A stretch of 11,633 nucleotides of DNA, from assembly GCA_028679775.1 (NCBI GenBank), contig JAJRAX010000284.1, positions 1 to 11,633 of the forward strand, written 5' to 3'. Shown here one piece after another: positions 1 through 6,149 of the stretch (positions are counted from its first letter, which is position 1; every line of letters begins with the position of its first letter). Under the pieces are notes generated by a model. The model did no database searches and was not told the origin of the DNA. It saw only the letters and a program-made list of their open reading frames with translations. Origin of the DNA: Methanothrix sp. GTDB lineage: Archaea; Halobacteriota; Methanosarcinia; Methanotrichales; Methanotrichaceae. Made by a program: the position numbers and the translations under genes.

Positions 1-1256
1 GCCTCAGTGTTTCCGGTGTTGTCTGTATTCATATCTTCGTAAGTGTTTGTATTGTCTGCGCCTTTGCCCGTGCTATTCCCAACACCGCCATATGCATTTG
101 CATTCTCCGTTTCGCCATAAATCCCGCTGCTATTCTCAGAATCGCTTGATGCCAGGTTATCCGAGGCTTGCGTGGTTGTGCTGCTCATGCCGCCGGAACT
201 GGTGGTGAAGCCAGAACCGGCACTGAGATAGGATGAACCGCTGCTTGCGGCGCCCTCTGTCGTCTCTGCCGCTTTGCCTAAATCCTGAAAAGACGTGCCC
301 TTGCCGGCGACGAAAACAACAGCGCTGTCTCCTTCGATCGTTACGCGCTTCGTCTTTTCATATTGGTCGTTAGTGTATGGGTCCAGCCATTTCAAGGAAA
401 CGTCGTGTATGCCTTCTTCAATGGATGCAGAACTAAAATCGTCCGTGCTCTCTTCCGAGATCTCTTGGCTGTCCTCATAGATCCCGTCGATATACAAATA
501 GGCATTAATGCTTTTGTCATTCTCGTTCTTCACGCTCGCCGTGAGGTCGTATTCTTCAGGCTCGCTGTGCCCTGTGGTATAAAGGCTGACGGCATCGTCG
601 CCGTTTATCTCTTTCTTGATCTCGGACTCGTAGACCTTATCAGTATCCTCGTCCTTCCAGATGATCTTGAACCTGTGAATGCCCTGATCTAACGTAAAAT
701 TTCCAAAGGTTTCTTCCTCGCCTTTCGAGACATCGGCTTTGCCTTTGGGCACCGAATCTATATACAACGAGACATCCAGGGAATCATCATCGTCATTGTA
801 AACGTAGGCTGCGACCTCGGCCTTCTTAGCGGCATTTTGGGATGCGGCTGTATTTGCATCGGACGTCTCGGAGGCTTCGGTTGCGTTCGTGACTGATGCA
901 TTTTGGGATGAATAATTTTCCAACCTTTTCGTTTCATTGTCTGCTAATTGTACGGTCAGCCGGGTCTCAGCGTTGCTTATCGGAGCCGAGTAATTTTCGG
1001 CAGCGTTCGATGAATTTTGGCTTAATTGGCCCAAGCCAAGCGATTTATGATCGTTCGCAGAAGTCCCGACGACATTGGATTGATTGATCTCATGCAGCAG
1101 AGACCCCGCCGTAGAATTTGCAGCATTAATTGCAGCATTTGCGCCAGCATGATCTGTGATTGATGCATCATCTGCGATAGCGGCATCAGCCGCAACGGTG
1201 GCTGCCATGCAGAGAGATACCAATACCAACAGTCGCAAATATTCGATCGGCTTCAT
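1..1256 (-). CDS. Secreted Ser/Thr/Asn-rich surface protein with two tandem beta-type domains (3' end outside window)
   Basis: The frame is open from ATG at 1256 to the left edge, giving 418 complete codons with no stop, so the C-terminus is missing. Residues 1-24 form a Sec signal peptide: charged start, hydrophobic run LLVLVSLCMAATVAA, then cleavage near Ala-Asp. Residues 25-145 are low-complexity, rich in Ala, Asn, Ser and Thr with many N-x-S/T sequons. Residues about 146-232 and 235-319 are two copies of one roughly 85-residue domain. Both carry LYID, a later GIH, a Trp-x-Asp and a final GD-AV block. Residues 320-418 are again Ser/Gly/Thr/Asn-rich, like a stalk or wall-spanning linker. 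The pattern suggests an exported envelope protein, possibly N-glycosylated. A GTGAT element lies 10 nt before the ATG. I do not recognise a named family; the repeats resemble small beta-sandwich (PEGA-like) domains only in general character. Confidence 0.85.
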   Translation of the reverse strand, partial: MKPIEYLRLLVLVSLCMAATVAADAAIADDASITDHAGANAAINAANSTAGSLLHEINQSNVVGTSANDHKSLGLGQLSQNSSNAAENYSAPISNAETRLTVQLADNETKRLENYSSQNASVTNATEASETSDANTAASQNAAKKAEVAAYVYNDDDDSLDVSLYIDSVPKGKADVSKGEEETFGNFTLDQGIHRFKIIWKDEDTDKVYESEIKKEINGDDAVSLYTTGHSEPEEYDLTASVKNENDKSINAYLYIDGIYEDSQEISEESTDDFSSASIEEGIHDVSLKWLDPYTNDQYEKTKRVTIEGDSAVVFVAGKGTSFQDLGKAAETTEGAASSGSSYLSAGSGFTTSSGGMSSTTTQASDNLASSDSENSSGIYGETENANAYGGVGNSTGKGADNTNTYEDMNTDNTGNTE

Positions 1257-1334
1257 AAATTCCCAGATCACTGATATCTTGATCTTCGCCCTGTTTTTTC
1301 GAAGGGTGCGAAAATGCCTTCGGCGTTAGTTGTT

Positions 1335-1442
1335 TGGAAACGCAAATTCTGCACAGCAACCAGGTTTGACCTTTTCATTTATATCTGCATGGAAATTCGC
1401 AAAGATTGCCTCTATGCGAATGTTTATTGTTATTAGTCGCTT
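1335..1442 (+). repeat. Direct repeat, copy 1 (promoter-bearing duplication)
   Basis: This stretch is repeated in the same orientation at about 1713-1838. Positions 1378-1417 are identical over 40 bases to 1767-1806. The flanks from 1351 to 1377 and from 1418 to 1428 differ mainly by transitions, and both copies end near AGTCGCTT. The left part is gapped relative to copy 2. The two copies bracket the 57-aa gene at 1460-1633. The unit contains a TATA-like octamer and two GCAA-N3-TTGC-type palindromes (1342-1352 imperfect, 1399-1409 exact). Confidence 0.85.
1378..1409 (+). promoter_or_regulatory. Promoter-operator module, copy 1
   Basis: TTTATATC at 1378-1385 is followed by the palindrome GCAAAGATTGC at 1399-1409. 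First bases are 21 apart, as in three other copies in this window. If the octamer is the archaeal TATA box (about -30 to -23), the palindrome would cover roughly -9 to +1, a repressor-like position. On the plus strand this copy points into the 3' end of the minus-strand gene at 1460-1633. The same octamer read on the minus strand (GATATAAA) could instead serve the surface-protein gene starting at 1256. An ATTCGCA/TGCGAAT inverted repeat (1395-1421) also spans the site. Confidence 0.5.
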
Positions 1443-1459
1443 TCATCAATTTTGCTTTT

Positions 1460-1633
1460 TTATAGTATGCAAAGAATCAAAATTAATATGAAGACGATTG
1501 CAGCAACCAAACATAGAATCATCATGCTCCTCTTGCCGAATCCGAACATGCCGCAGTTACATCCCGAGCAAAATCTTGATACCCCATCAGCCTGGTTCAC
1601 AGCTGAGGTTGCTTTTGATACATCATTATCCAT
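1460..1633 (-). CDS. 57-aa CxxCxC protein with a C-terminal membrane helix
   Basis: ATG at 1633 opens a 57-residue frame ending in TAA at 1460. A purine-rich AAAGGA sits 8 nt upstream, and a TATA-like TTAAATAA lies about 60 nt further up. Residues 1-20 are polar. Residues 22-31 hold a cysteine cluster (Cys22, Cys25, Cys27) in the setting FCSGCNCGMF, a possible metal or Fe-S ligand set. A basic pair (Lys34, Arg35) precedes a continuous hydrophobic segment at 37-57 that ends the protein. This is the layout of a tail-anchored or single-pass protein with the cysteines near the membrane surface. I recognise no family. The gene lies between two direct repeats. The opposite strand is also open here (ATG 1467 to 1670), but that product lacks a ribosome site and a coherent domain pattern, so I prefer the minus-strand gene. 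Confidence 0.6.
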   Translation of the reverse strand: MDNDVSKATSAVNQADGVSRFCSGCNCGMFGFGKRSMMILCLVAAIVFILILILCIL

Positions 1634-1712
1634 GGCCTATCCTTTCTTATCATTGACGGCAACAATTTAGACAGTCAACGCTTGGCAGCTAACTTATTTA
1701 AGAACTGACTTA

Positions 1713-1838
1713 GAGGCAAAATTTGCAGTCATTGATTCGGCGCAGGAACCGGGTTCGACTTTTTCGTTTATATCTGCATGGAAATTCGCAAAGATTGCCT
1801 CTATGCAAATATTTATTGATCCAGGGCTTGAGTCGCTT
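1713..1838 (+). repeat. Direct repeat, copy 2 (promoter-bearing duplication)
   Basis: This is the second copy of the sequence at 1335-1442, with the identical 40-base core at 1767-1806. It carries two exact palindromes, GCAAAATTTGC at 1716-1726 and GCAAAGATTGC at 1788-1798, with the TATA-like octamer between them. It ends about 25 bases before the start codon of the membrane protein at 1864, so this copy is its promoter region. Confidence 0.85.
1767..1798 (+). promoter_or_regulatory. Promoter-operator module, copy 2, for the membrane protein at 1864
   Basis: TTTATATC at 1767-1774 precedes GCAAAGATTGC at 1788-1798 with the 21-base spacing. The transcription start would fall near 1797, giving a leader of about 65 nt before ATG 1864. 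A second palindrome at 1716-1726 lies upstream of the TATA-like box, so the box is flanked on both sides. Confidence 0.6.
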
Positions 1839-1863
1839 AGGTAAGCTGCAAGGTGTTGATGGA

Positions 1864-2223
1864 ATGGATGCCTGGACTGCAAATATATTGCTGATTGAGG
1901 GTCTTCCCCTAATCGGTTTCATTTATTACTTGGAATATAAAAGACGCATGTACCTGCTGGAGAAGGTCGGACCGAAGAGTGAGCCCGCCTGCTCGCCCAG
2001 AGAAAAAAAGCTCGTCAAGGGCCTATTCTTTCTCCTGGCCGGGTCTGCCTTGATCATCATGCCGGGCATTGCCGGACTGCTGGGGCTCGGCATAGAGCTG
2101 AGCTTTGAGATGCTTCTCATCGGCGTGATAATAATATGCGCCGGGCTGGCAATTATGGCAAGCTGCGGAATCATTAAAATAAAAGGACTGTCGGATGAGA
2201 ATGATGGTTTCGAGATGAGGTAA
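1864..2223 (+). CDS. Small integral membrane protein, 119 aa, unknown function
   Basis: I chose ATG 1864 because AGGTG at 1851-1855 stands 8 nt upstream. The frame is open further 5' to a TTG at 1723, but that extension runs through the promoter-operator repeat and is Arg-rich, so it is unlikely to be translated. Residues 6-22 are hydrophobic (possible first helix or re-entrant segment), followed by a basic YKRR turn and a polar linker to about 50. Two clear membrane helices follow at about 52-76 and 82-106. The C-terminus (IKIKGLSDEND...) is polar. There are no catalytic motifs and I do not recognise the family. It converges on the methyltransferase, with only one base between the two stop codons. 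Confidence 0.75.
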   Translation: MDAWTANILLIEGLPLIGFIYYLEYKRRMYLLEKVGPKSEPACSPREKKLVKGLFFLLAGSALIIMPGIAGLLGLGIELSFEMLLIGVIIICAGLAIMASCGIIKIKGLSDENDGFEMR

Positions 2224-2224
2224 T

Positions 2225-2848
2225 TTACTTTTTGCCTGACGCTACGAATATGCTGATCTTCGCCTTCTCCGATCCGCAGGAGGACGATGCACAGCAGTTC
2301 TCGCCCACGCAGTCCACAGTCGCGCCTCGCAGGCCTGCTCCTTCAAGCCACTTTTTGATGTCGCCTCTGGAAAATCCCATCCAGCGATCCTTATGCTCCC
2401 GCTTCAGAAATTCGAAATTATGCTCGTCAAGATCCGTGATTACAAGCATCCCTCCCGGCTTCAGGATTCTCGCCATCTCTTTGATCGCCTCAGCCGGGGC
2501 TTCAACGTGATGCAAATACATGTTGGCGAAGGCATAGTCCACCGTTTCGTCCGGAATGGGCAGCGATCCGGCCTCGCCCAGCCTGTAGTCAATCAGATCC
2601 AGGCCGGCAAATTTTTGCTTCATCTCGGAGAGCATGGCTTCTGAACCATCGACAGCAATTACCTTCAAGCCTCTTTGGACTAGCCCTTCTGTAATGAAGC
2701 CTGTCCCGCATCCGATATCAGCAGCGATGTGGCCGGTCTGCACATCTGCAACTGATAGCGCCTTGTCTCTTACAGCTTTGGAAAAGAAGCTCTCTCTAAG
2801 TCTGTCCCATTCGGGTGCTACTTCATCAAAGTAATTTTTGGATTTCAT
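2225..2848 (-). CDS. Class I SAM-dependent methyltransferase with a Cys-rich C-terminal tail
   Basis: The 207-aa protein has the Rossmann methyltransferase order: motif I DIGCGTGF at 44-51, an acidic end of beta-2 (VIAVDGSE, 63-70), motif II/III LPIPDETVDYAFANMYLHH at 96-114, and the PGGMLVITD strand at 131-139. This places it with the Methyltransf_11/UbiE-like group, which binds S-adenosylmethionine in the cytoplasm. The methyl acceptor cannot be read from sequence. Unusual are Cys180, Cys185, Cys186 and Cys191 near the end, a thiol cluster suggestive of metal or metalloid binding. Arsenic methyltransferases use such thiols, but the classical ArsM cysteine placement is not present, so this is only a lead. 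ATG 2848 has a modest GAAGG upstream. The upstream region carries a copy of the promoter-operator module. Confidence 0.9.
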   Translation of the reverse strand: MKSKNYFDEVAPEWDRLRESFFSKAVRDKALSVADVQTGHIAADIGCGTGFITEGLVQRGLKVIAVDGSEAMLSEMKQKFAGLDLIDYRLGEAGSLPIPDETVDYAFANMYLHHVEAPAEAIKEMARILKPGGMLVITDLDEHNFEFLKREHKDRWMGFSRGDIKKWLEGAGLRGATVDCVGENCCASSSCGSEKAKISIFVASGKK

Positions 2849-2916
2849 TTTGGTCCCTTCTCAATTTTATCCAGACTACTTGCAGATCTCATCGAATTGA
2901 CTATATTCGCTTTCCG

Positions 2917-2948
2917 GCAAATTTTGCAGCTTTCCACGGCGATATATA
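2917..2948 (-). promoter_or_regulatory. Promoter-operator module, copy 3, for the methyltransferase
   Basis: Read on the minus strand, TATATATC (2948-2941) is followed by GCAAAATTTGC (2927-2917), again 21 bases between first bases. Over 32 positions it matches the module at 1767 in 23, including GGAAA before the palindrome. A GCGAAT follows six bases after the palindrome, as in copy 1. The expected start site is near 2918, leaving about 70 nt of leader to ATG 2848. Confidence 0.6.
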
Positions 2949-3011
2949 CTGCCTGGCAGCCATCCGTTTTGACTGAAGTCTTAACGTGGCAGCACTTTAT
3001 TAAGTGACTAA

Positions 3012-3025
3012 AATTTATATAAATT
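3012..3025. promoter_or_regulatory. Perfectly palindromic TATA-type box between divergent genes
   Basis: AATTTATATAAATT is a perfect 14-bp palindrome, so it reads as a TATA box on both strands. For the plus-strand gene at 3080 it predicts a start near 3045 and a leader of about 35 nt, which fits well. For the minus-strand methyltransferase the leader would be long (about 140 nt), and the box at 2941-2948 is a better candidate. Confidence 0.5.
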
Positions 3026-3079
3026 ACTGCCATATCTGATATTTAAAAAATAAAGAGAAAGAAGAAAGATGGGCAAATT

Positions 3080-4249
3080 ATGAGTGAGATTGATAACATT
3101 TTAAAAAACTGCAACGGCTGCAAGCTATGCGTCGAAGAGTGCGACTTTCTACAGCAGTATTGCAGCAGTCCGAAGGAGCTGGCTGAGAGCTTTAAGGCCG
3201 GAGAACACAAGACGCATCCCCAGATTCCCTATTCCTGCAACATCTGCAGCCTATGCGAAGTCAGATGCCCGAAAAAGTTGAACATCGGCAAGATGTGCTT
3301 TGCTGCGCGCCGCCAGCTCGTGCAGGAGGGACTGGCACCGCTGGAGCAGCATCAGTCATTGGCAAAGGGCCTGGATTGGAACGAATCCGATGCTTTCAGG
3401 GTGGCTCTTCCCGCGTCCTTTGCAGGCGAGATAAAAAGCATCACAAAGAGGGTCTTCTTCCCAGGATGCGCCCTTTCCGCATACTCTGCTGATTTGGTGC
3501 TGAAAGGATACGACTATCTTCAAGAGAAGCTTCCCGGAACCGGGATCGTCTTGGGCTGCTGCGGCGCTCCGGCATACCTGATCGCGGATCAGCAGCGTTT
3601 TGATGAAGTAATCGAAGGAATCATGTCGGATCTGAACGGACTTGGCTGCTCCGAGATCATCACAGCTTGCCCCTATTGCCACAATGCACTGAAGCACCAT
3701 CTGCCTAACCTTCGCATCACTTCACTTTATCGGATCCTGGAAAAGATAGGGATTCCAGAGGCAGAACTTGAGGAAACGAATGCGGCAGAAAAGCGCACAT
3801 TCTCTATCCATGATCCTTGCTCCACGCGCTTTGAGCCGGAAATCCAAAACAGCATTCGAAAGCTGATCCAGGCAGCAGGCCACGAGGTTTGCGAGCTGGA
3901 GCACTCAAGAGATGCGACTCATTGCTGCGGCCTGGGTGGCATGGCATTCGCGGTTGATTCAAATCTCAGTGCCAAGAAAGCAAAGCGTACCGTCCAAGAG
4001 TCAAAGCACGACCTTGTCACCTATTGTGCATCCTGTCGCGGAAACCTGGCATCGCAAGGAGCAAGCATTCTTCATGTTCTGGATCTGCTATTTGGAGAGA
4101 GCTTGCAGGATAAGAGAGTTGCACCGCCAGCAGAGCCGTCGAAAGCTCAAGAAAATCAAAGAGCATTGAAATTAAGGTTGCTGGCAAGACAAATGCTGGC
4201 AAGACAAAAAATGTCGGATACATTCGGGCCAGCTATGAATCCCTTCTGA
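3080..4249 (+). CDS. HdrD-like Fe-S oxidoreductase (two 4Fe-4S motifs plus two CCG domains)
   Basis: The 389-aa protein opens with two ferredoxin-type clusters: Cys11, 14, 17, 21 and Cys53, 56, 59, 63, each Cys-x2-Cys-x2-Cys-x3-Cys. Two CCG (Cys-rich heterodisulfide reductase) domains follow. The first has Cys130, Cys160-Cys161-Gly and Cys197-x2-Cys200. The second has Cys247, Cys282-Cys283-Gly and Cys316-x2-Cys319. This is the domain order and near the length of HdrD of the membrane HdrDE heterodisulfide reductase and of GlpC-like subunits. In HdrD the CCG motifs hold the noncubane 4Fe-4S clusters that reduce CoM-S-S-CoB. No cytochrome b partner (HdrE) or flavin subunit lies nearby, so the substrate is unknown. 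The last 45 residues form a charged tail with a small LARQ tandem duplication (369-376). ATG 3080 overlaps the TGA of a four-codon upstream ORF. Confidence 0.88.
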   Translation: MSEIDNILKNCNGCKLCVEECDFLQQYCSSPKELAESFKAGEHKTHPQIPYSCNICSLCEVRCPKKLNIGKMCFAARRQLVQEGLAPLEQHQSLAKGLDWNESDAFRVALPASFAGEIKSITKRVFFPGCALSAYSADLVLKGYDYLQEKLPGTGIVLGCCGAPAYLIADQQRFDEVIEGIMSDLNGLGCSEIITACPYCHNALKHHLPNLRITSLYRILEKIGIPEAELEETNAAEKRTFSIHDPCSTRFEPEIQNSIRKLIQAAGHEVCELEHSRDATHCCGLGGMAFAVDSNLSAKKAKRTVQESKHDLVTYCASCRGNLASQGASILHVLDLLFGESLQDKRVAPPAEPSKAQENQRALKLRLLARQMLARQKMSDTFGPAMNPF

Positions 4250-4276
4250 ACAATTATAATGCAATCAAAAAAAAAA

Positions 4277-4293
4277 CAATTTTTAATTTTAAT
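4277..4293 (+). terminator. T-rich archaeal-type terminator of the HdrD-like gene
   Basis: Just after the stop at 4249 the plus strand reads CAATTTTTAATTTTAATTC, a T-rich run without a strong hairpin, typical of archaeal RNA polymerase termination. A run of ten A (4267-4276) sits beside it and gives T10 for minus-strand transcripts. Confidence 0.5.
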
Positions 4294-4300
4294 TCGCTTC

Positions 4301-4318
4301 AAAAATGTCCGGAGGACA
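4301..4318 (-). terminator. Hairpin plus T tract downstream of the APC permease
   Basis: On the minus strand TGTCC-TCC-GGACA forms a perfect 5-bp stem (4318-4306), immediately followed by TTTTT (4305-4301). It lies 53 bases after the permease stop. The T10 tract at 4276-4267 would act as a back-up. Confidence 0.5.
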
Positions 4319-4370
4319 ATTGCCTTTTGAACAATTGCCCTTCAGATGCGGTCATTCAGACAAGCATTTC

Positions 4371-5846
4371 CTAAATTCCGTCTCCGCTCTCGCCTTCCGC
4401 CCGGAGTTCCCGGAAATGCTGGTGCACTTCTTCAACGTTGTCGGCGATGCTGGCGGAAACACCCGGCGACTGCGTTTTTCTGATGAAGAACCACAGAGCG
4501 CCCACCACAAGCCAGCCGACGAATATGTAGATAAACCAGCTATACGGAGCGCCCGAAGATGCATTTGAATAAATGCTTCCGGCAATTAGTACCAGCAGGA
4601 CCAGGACCGTTATGGCGGAAAGGGCTATATGATGCCTCTTCAGCTCCTTTTCCCGGTACAGGTACAGCGGTGCCGAGATGGAGATCAGCGCGTAGGCCAG
4701 AATAAAGCCGTAAGTTGCGATTGTTCCTACCCAGCCGTAGATCTCGATCAATCCGCCGTTGTTTAAGATCAATATGAATGGAACGACTGCTCCTACGATG
4801 GTAGAAATTGTGATGGCGACATCCGGTGTCTTATTCTTGTCATGGGCATTGCCAACGGCAGAATGAAACACGCCGTGCTGTCCCATTAAGAACAGTATTC
4901 TCGCCCCTGCGTTTGTGCATGCCAGGAAGCAGGCCCAAAAGCTGATCAGTGCGCCGATGGAGATTAGCGGACCAAAGAAGCTCACGCCGTTGAGCGTTGC
5001 CAGATCCGTCAAGGGCGCAGCCGCACTGTTCAAGGCCGTGGTGCTGTCTCTAAAGCCGAGAACTTCGGTATAGCAAAGCAGCACAAAGAACACGCCTACC
5101 AGCAATGCGCTGATGGTCACAGCTCTAGGAATTGTCCGCAAAGGATCTTTGGCTTCGTCACCGAGAGAGGTTGCGCTCTCAAATCCTACAAAGCTGAAGA
5201 AGGCAAGCACCAACCCAATGCCGAGGCTCGAAGGCGATACTCCTTGCAGCGTCAACTGTGCGTGGTCGACGGCAAAGCCGTGCTTCAGCAAAACTACCGC
5301 GGCCAGAAGAATAATCAGCGCCACCGAGGTCACCTCAAATGCGAGCATGATTCTGGCAGAGAGCTTGATGTCTTTAATGGCGATGAACCAGGCAGTCATC
5401 GCTCCTATTATTCCTATCAATATCGCTGGCACTGCAATTCCTGCGTATGCAAGCAGCACATTTGCGTAATTTATGAAGCCGCAAAGCACCGCGCTTGCCG
5501 TAAGCAGATACGACAGCACCAGCGCCCAGCCGGATATCACGCCGATATCTGTGCCAAGACCCTTTACGATAAATGCATACAAATTTCCCGGAGACGCAGA
5601 CCTCTTGGTAAACTGGTTGAGGTTTGCCGCCACAAGAATGGTGGCAATGGTAGCAAAGAAGTAGGAAAGCCAGGTTCCGTTTCCTGCGAATCCATAAACC
5701 AGAGGAATCACCAGAGCGGGAGTGGCGCTGGGTGCGATGCTGGCGATGGACTGTGCCAACACCTCGATGGAGGAGAGATACGAACCTCTCAGTCCGGATA
5801 AATTGTTGCTTTCGTCATTTACATTATGTCTTGCATTTTCGCTCAT
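4371..5846 (-). CDS. APC-superfamily amino acid/polyamine permease
   Basis: The 491-aa protein has about 12 hydrophobic segments, from about 29-52 to 436-456, with a polar N-terminus of about 25 residues and a charged C-terminal tail of about 35. TM1 contains an unwound-helix segment around SIASIAPSATPA (33-44). The family signature FSFVGFESATSLGDEAKDP at 217-235, with RTIPRAV after it, is characteristic of APC transporters: the Phe-Glu of TM6 and the following cytoplasmic loop. It should be a secondary (H+- or Na+-coupled, or exchange) carrier for an amino acid or amine. Substrate and direction cannot be called. ATG 5846 has TGAGG about 9 nt upstream. The gene appears to be monocistronic, being preceded by a 375-bp gap and followed by its own hairpin terminator. 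Confidence 0.92.
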   Translation of the reverse strand: MSENARHNVNDESNNLSGLRGSYLSSIEVLAQSIASIAPSATPALVIPLVYGFAGNGTWLSYFFATIATILVAANLNQFTKRSASPGNLYAFIVKGLGTDIGVISGWALVLSYLLTASAVLCGFINYANVLLAYAGIAVPAILIGIIGAMTAWFIAIKDIKLSARIMLAFEVTSVALIILLAAVVLLKHGFAVDHAQLTLQGVSPSSLGIGLVLAFFSFVGFESATSLGDEAKDPLRTIPRAVTISALLVGVFFVLLCYTEVLGFRDSTTALNSAAAPLTDLATLNGVSFFGPLISIGALISFWACFLACTNAGARILFLMGQHGVFHSAVGNAHDKNKTPDVAITISTIVGAVVPFILILNNGGLIEIYGWVGTIATYGFILAYALISISAPLYLYREKELKRHHIALSAITVLVLLVLIAGSIYSNASSGAPYSWFIYIFVGWLVVGALWFFIRKTQSPGVSASIADNVEEVHQHFRELRAEGESGDGI

Positions 5847-6149
5847 TTGAAAAGCCTCACATTTTCATTTTTGTTATTTTTTTACTGAGACTATGTCAGA
5901 AGATTCGTTAATTTGTCATTCAATTGGCCCAAAAACCTAGGGCGGATTTTCCCCAGCTGTGGTCTGTGATTGCATGCGCTTTAATGGTTAGCAATTGGGT
6001 AATTTTTGCCCATAAATTTTATTTTAGATTGATATGATTGATTACAATTATTCTTAATCATATTATATATCTATCAACATTCCAGCAATTTTGACCGATT
6101 TGAGACTTGATGCGATTAATTTCGGCTTGTCCTAACCGATAATAAAATA
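5847..6149. other. Gene-free AT-rich intergenic region upstream of the APC permease
   Basis: No credible gene is seen here. The region is A/T-rich with several TATA-like stretches on the minus strand, around 6060-6072 (GATATATAATATG) and 6015-6030 (AAATAAAATTTATGG). Either would imply a leader of more than 130 nt for the permease. A near-palindrome GATT-ACAATTATTCTT-AATC lies at 6049-6068. I could not decide which promoter is used. Confidence 0.4.

Noticed and set aside
363..692. Plus-strand open frame inside the left surface-protein region
   Set aside because: It is antisense to the surface protein, which has a signal peptide, domain repeats and a frame open for the whole 1256 bases.
1467..1670. 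Plus-strand frame opposite the 57-aa gene
   Set aside because: It has no ribosome site and no coherent hydrophobic or domain pattern. The minus-strand product has a clear Cys cluster plus membrane helix. Kept only as an alternative in the antisense finding.
1735..1765. GGGTTCGAC resembling a tRNA T-loop
   Set aside because: No matching acceptor, D or anticodon stems around it.
1723..1863. N-terminal extension of the 119-aa membrane protein from TTG 1723
   Set aside because: It translates the promoter-operator repeat into an Arg-rich segment; ATG 1864 has AGGTG at 8 nt.
1694..1922. Short minus-strand frames through repeat copy 2, whose translation resembles that of copy 1
   Set aside because: Similarity is explained by the DNA repeat. 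Differences between copies do not favour any one reading frame, so coding is not supported.
2606..2618. GCAAATTTTTGC inside the methyltransferase gene
   Set aside because: The spacer is four bases rather than three and it is coding sequence; not counted as a module palindrome.
2845..3033. 62-aa minus-strand frame overlapping the methyltransferase start
   Set aside because: It begins inside the palindromic TATA box and spans the promoter-operator module; the product has no recognisable features.
4316..4339. Short direct repeat ACAATTGCC spaced 15 bases
   Set aside because: Too short and only two copies; it lies in a convergent terminator region and may be chance.
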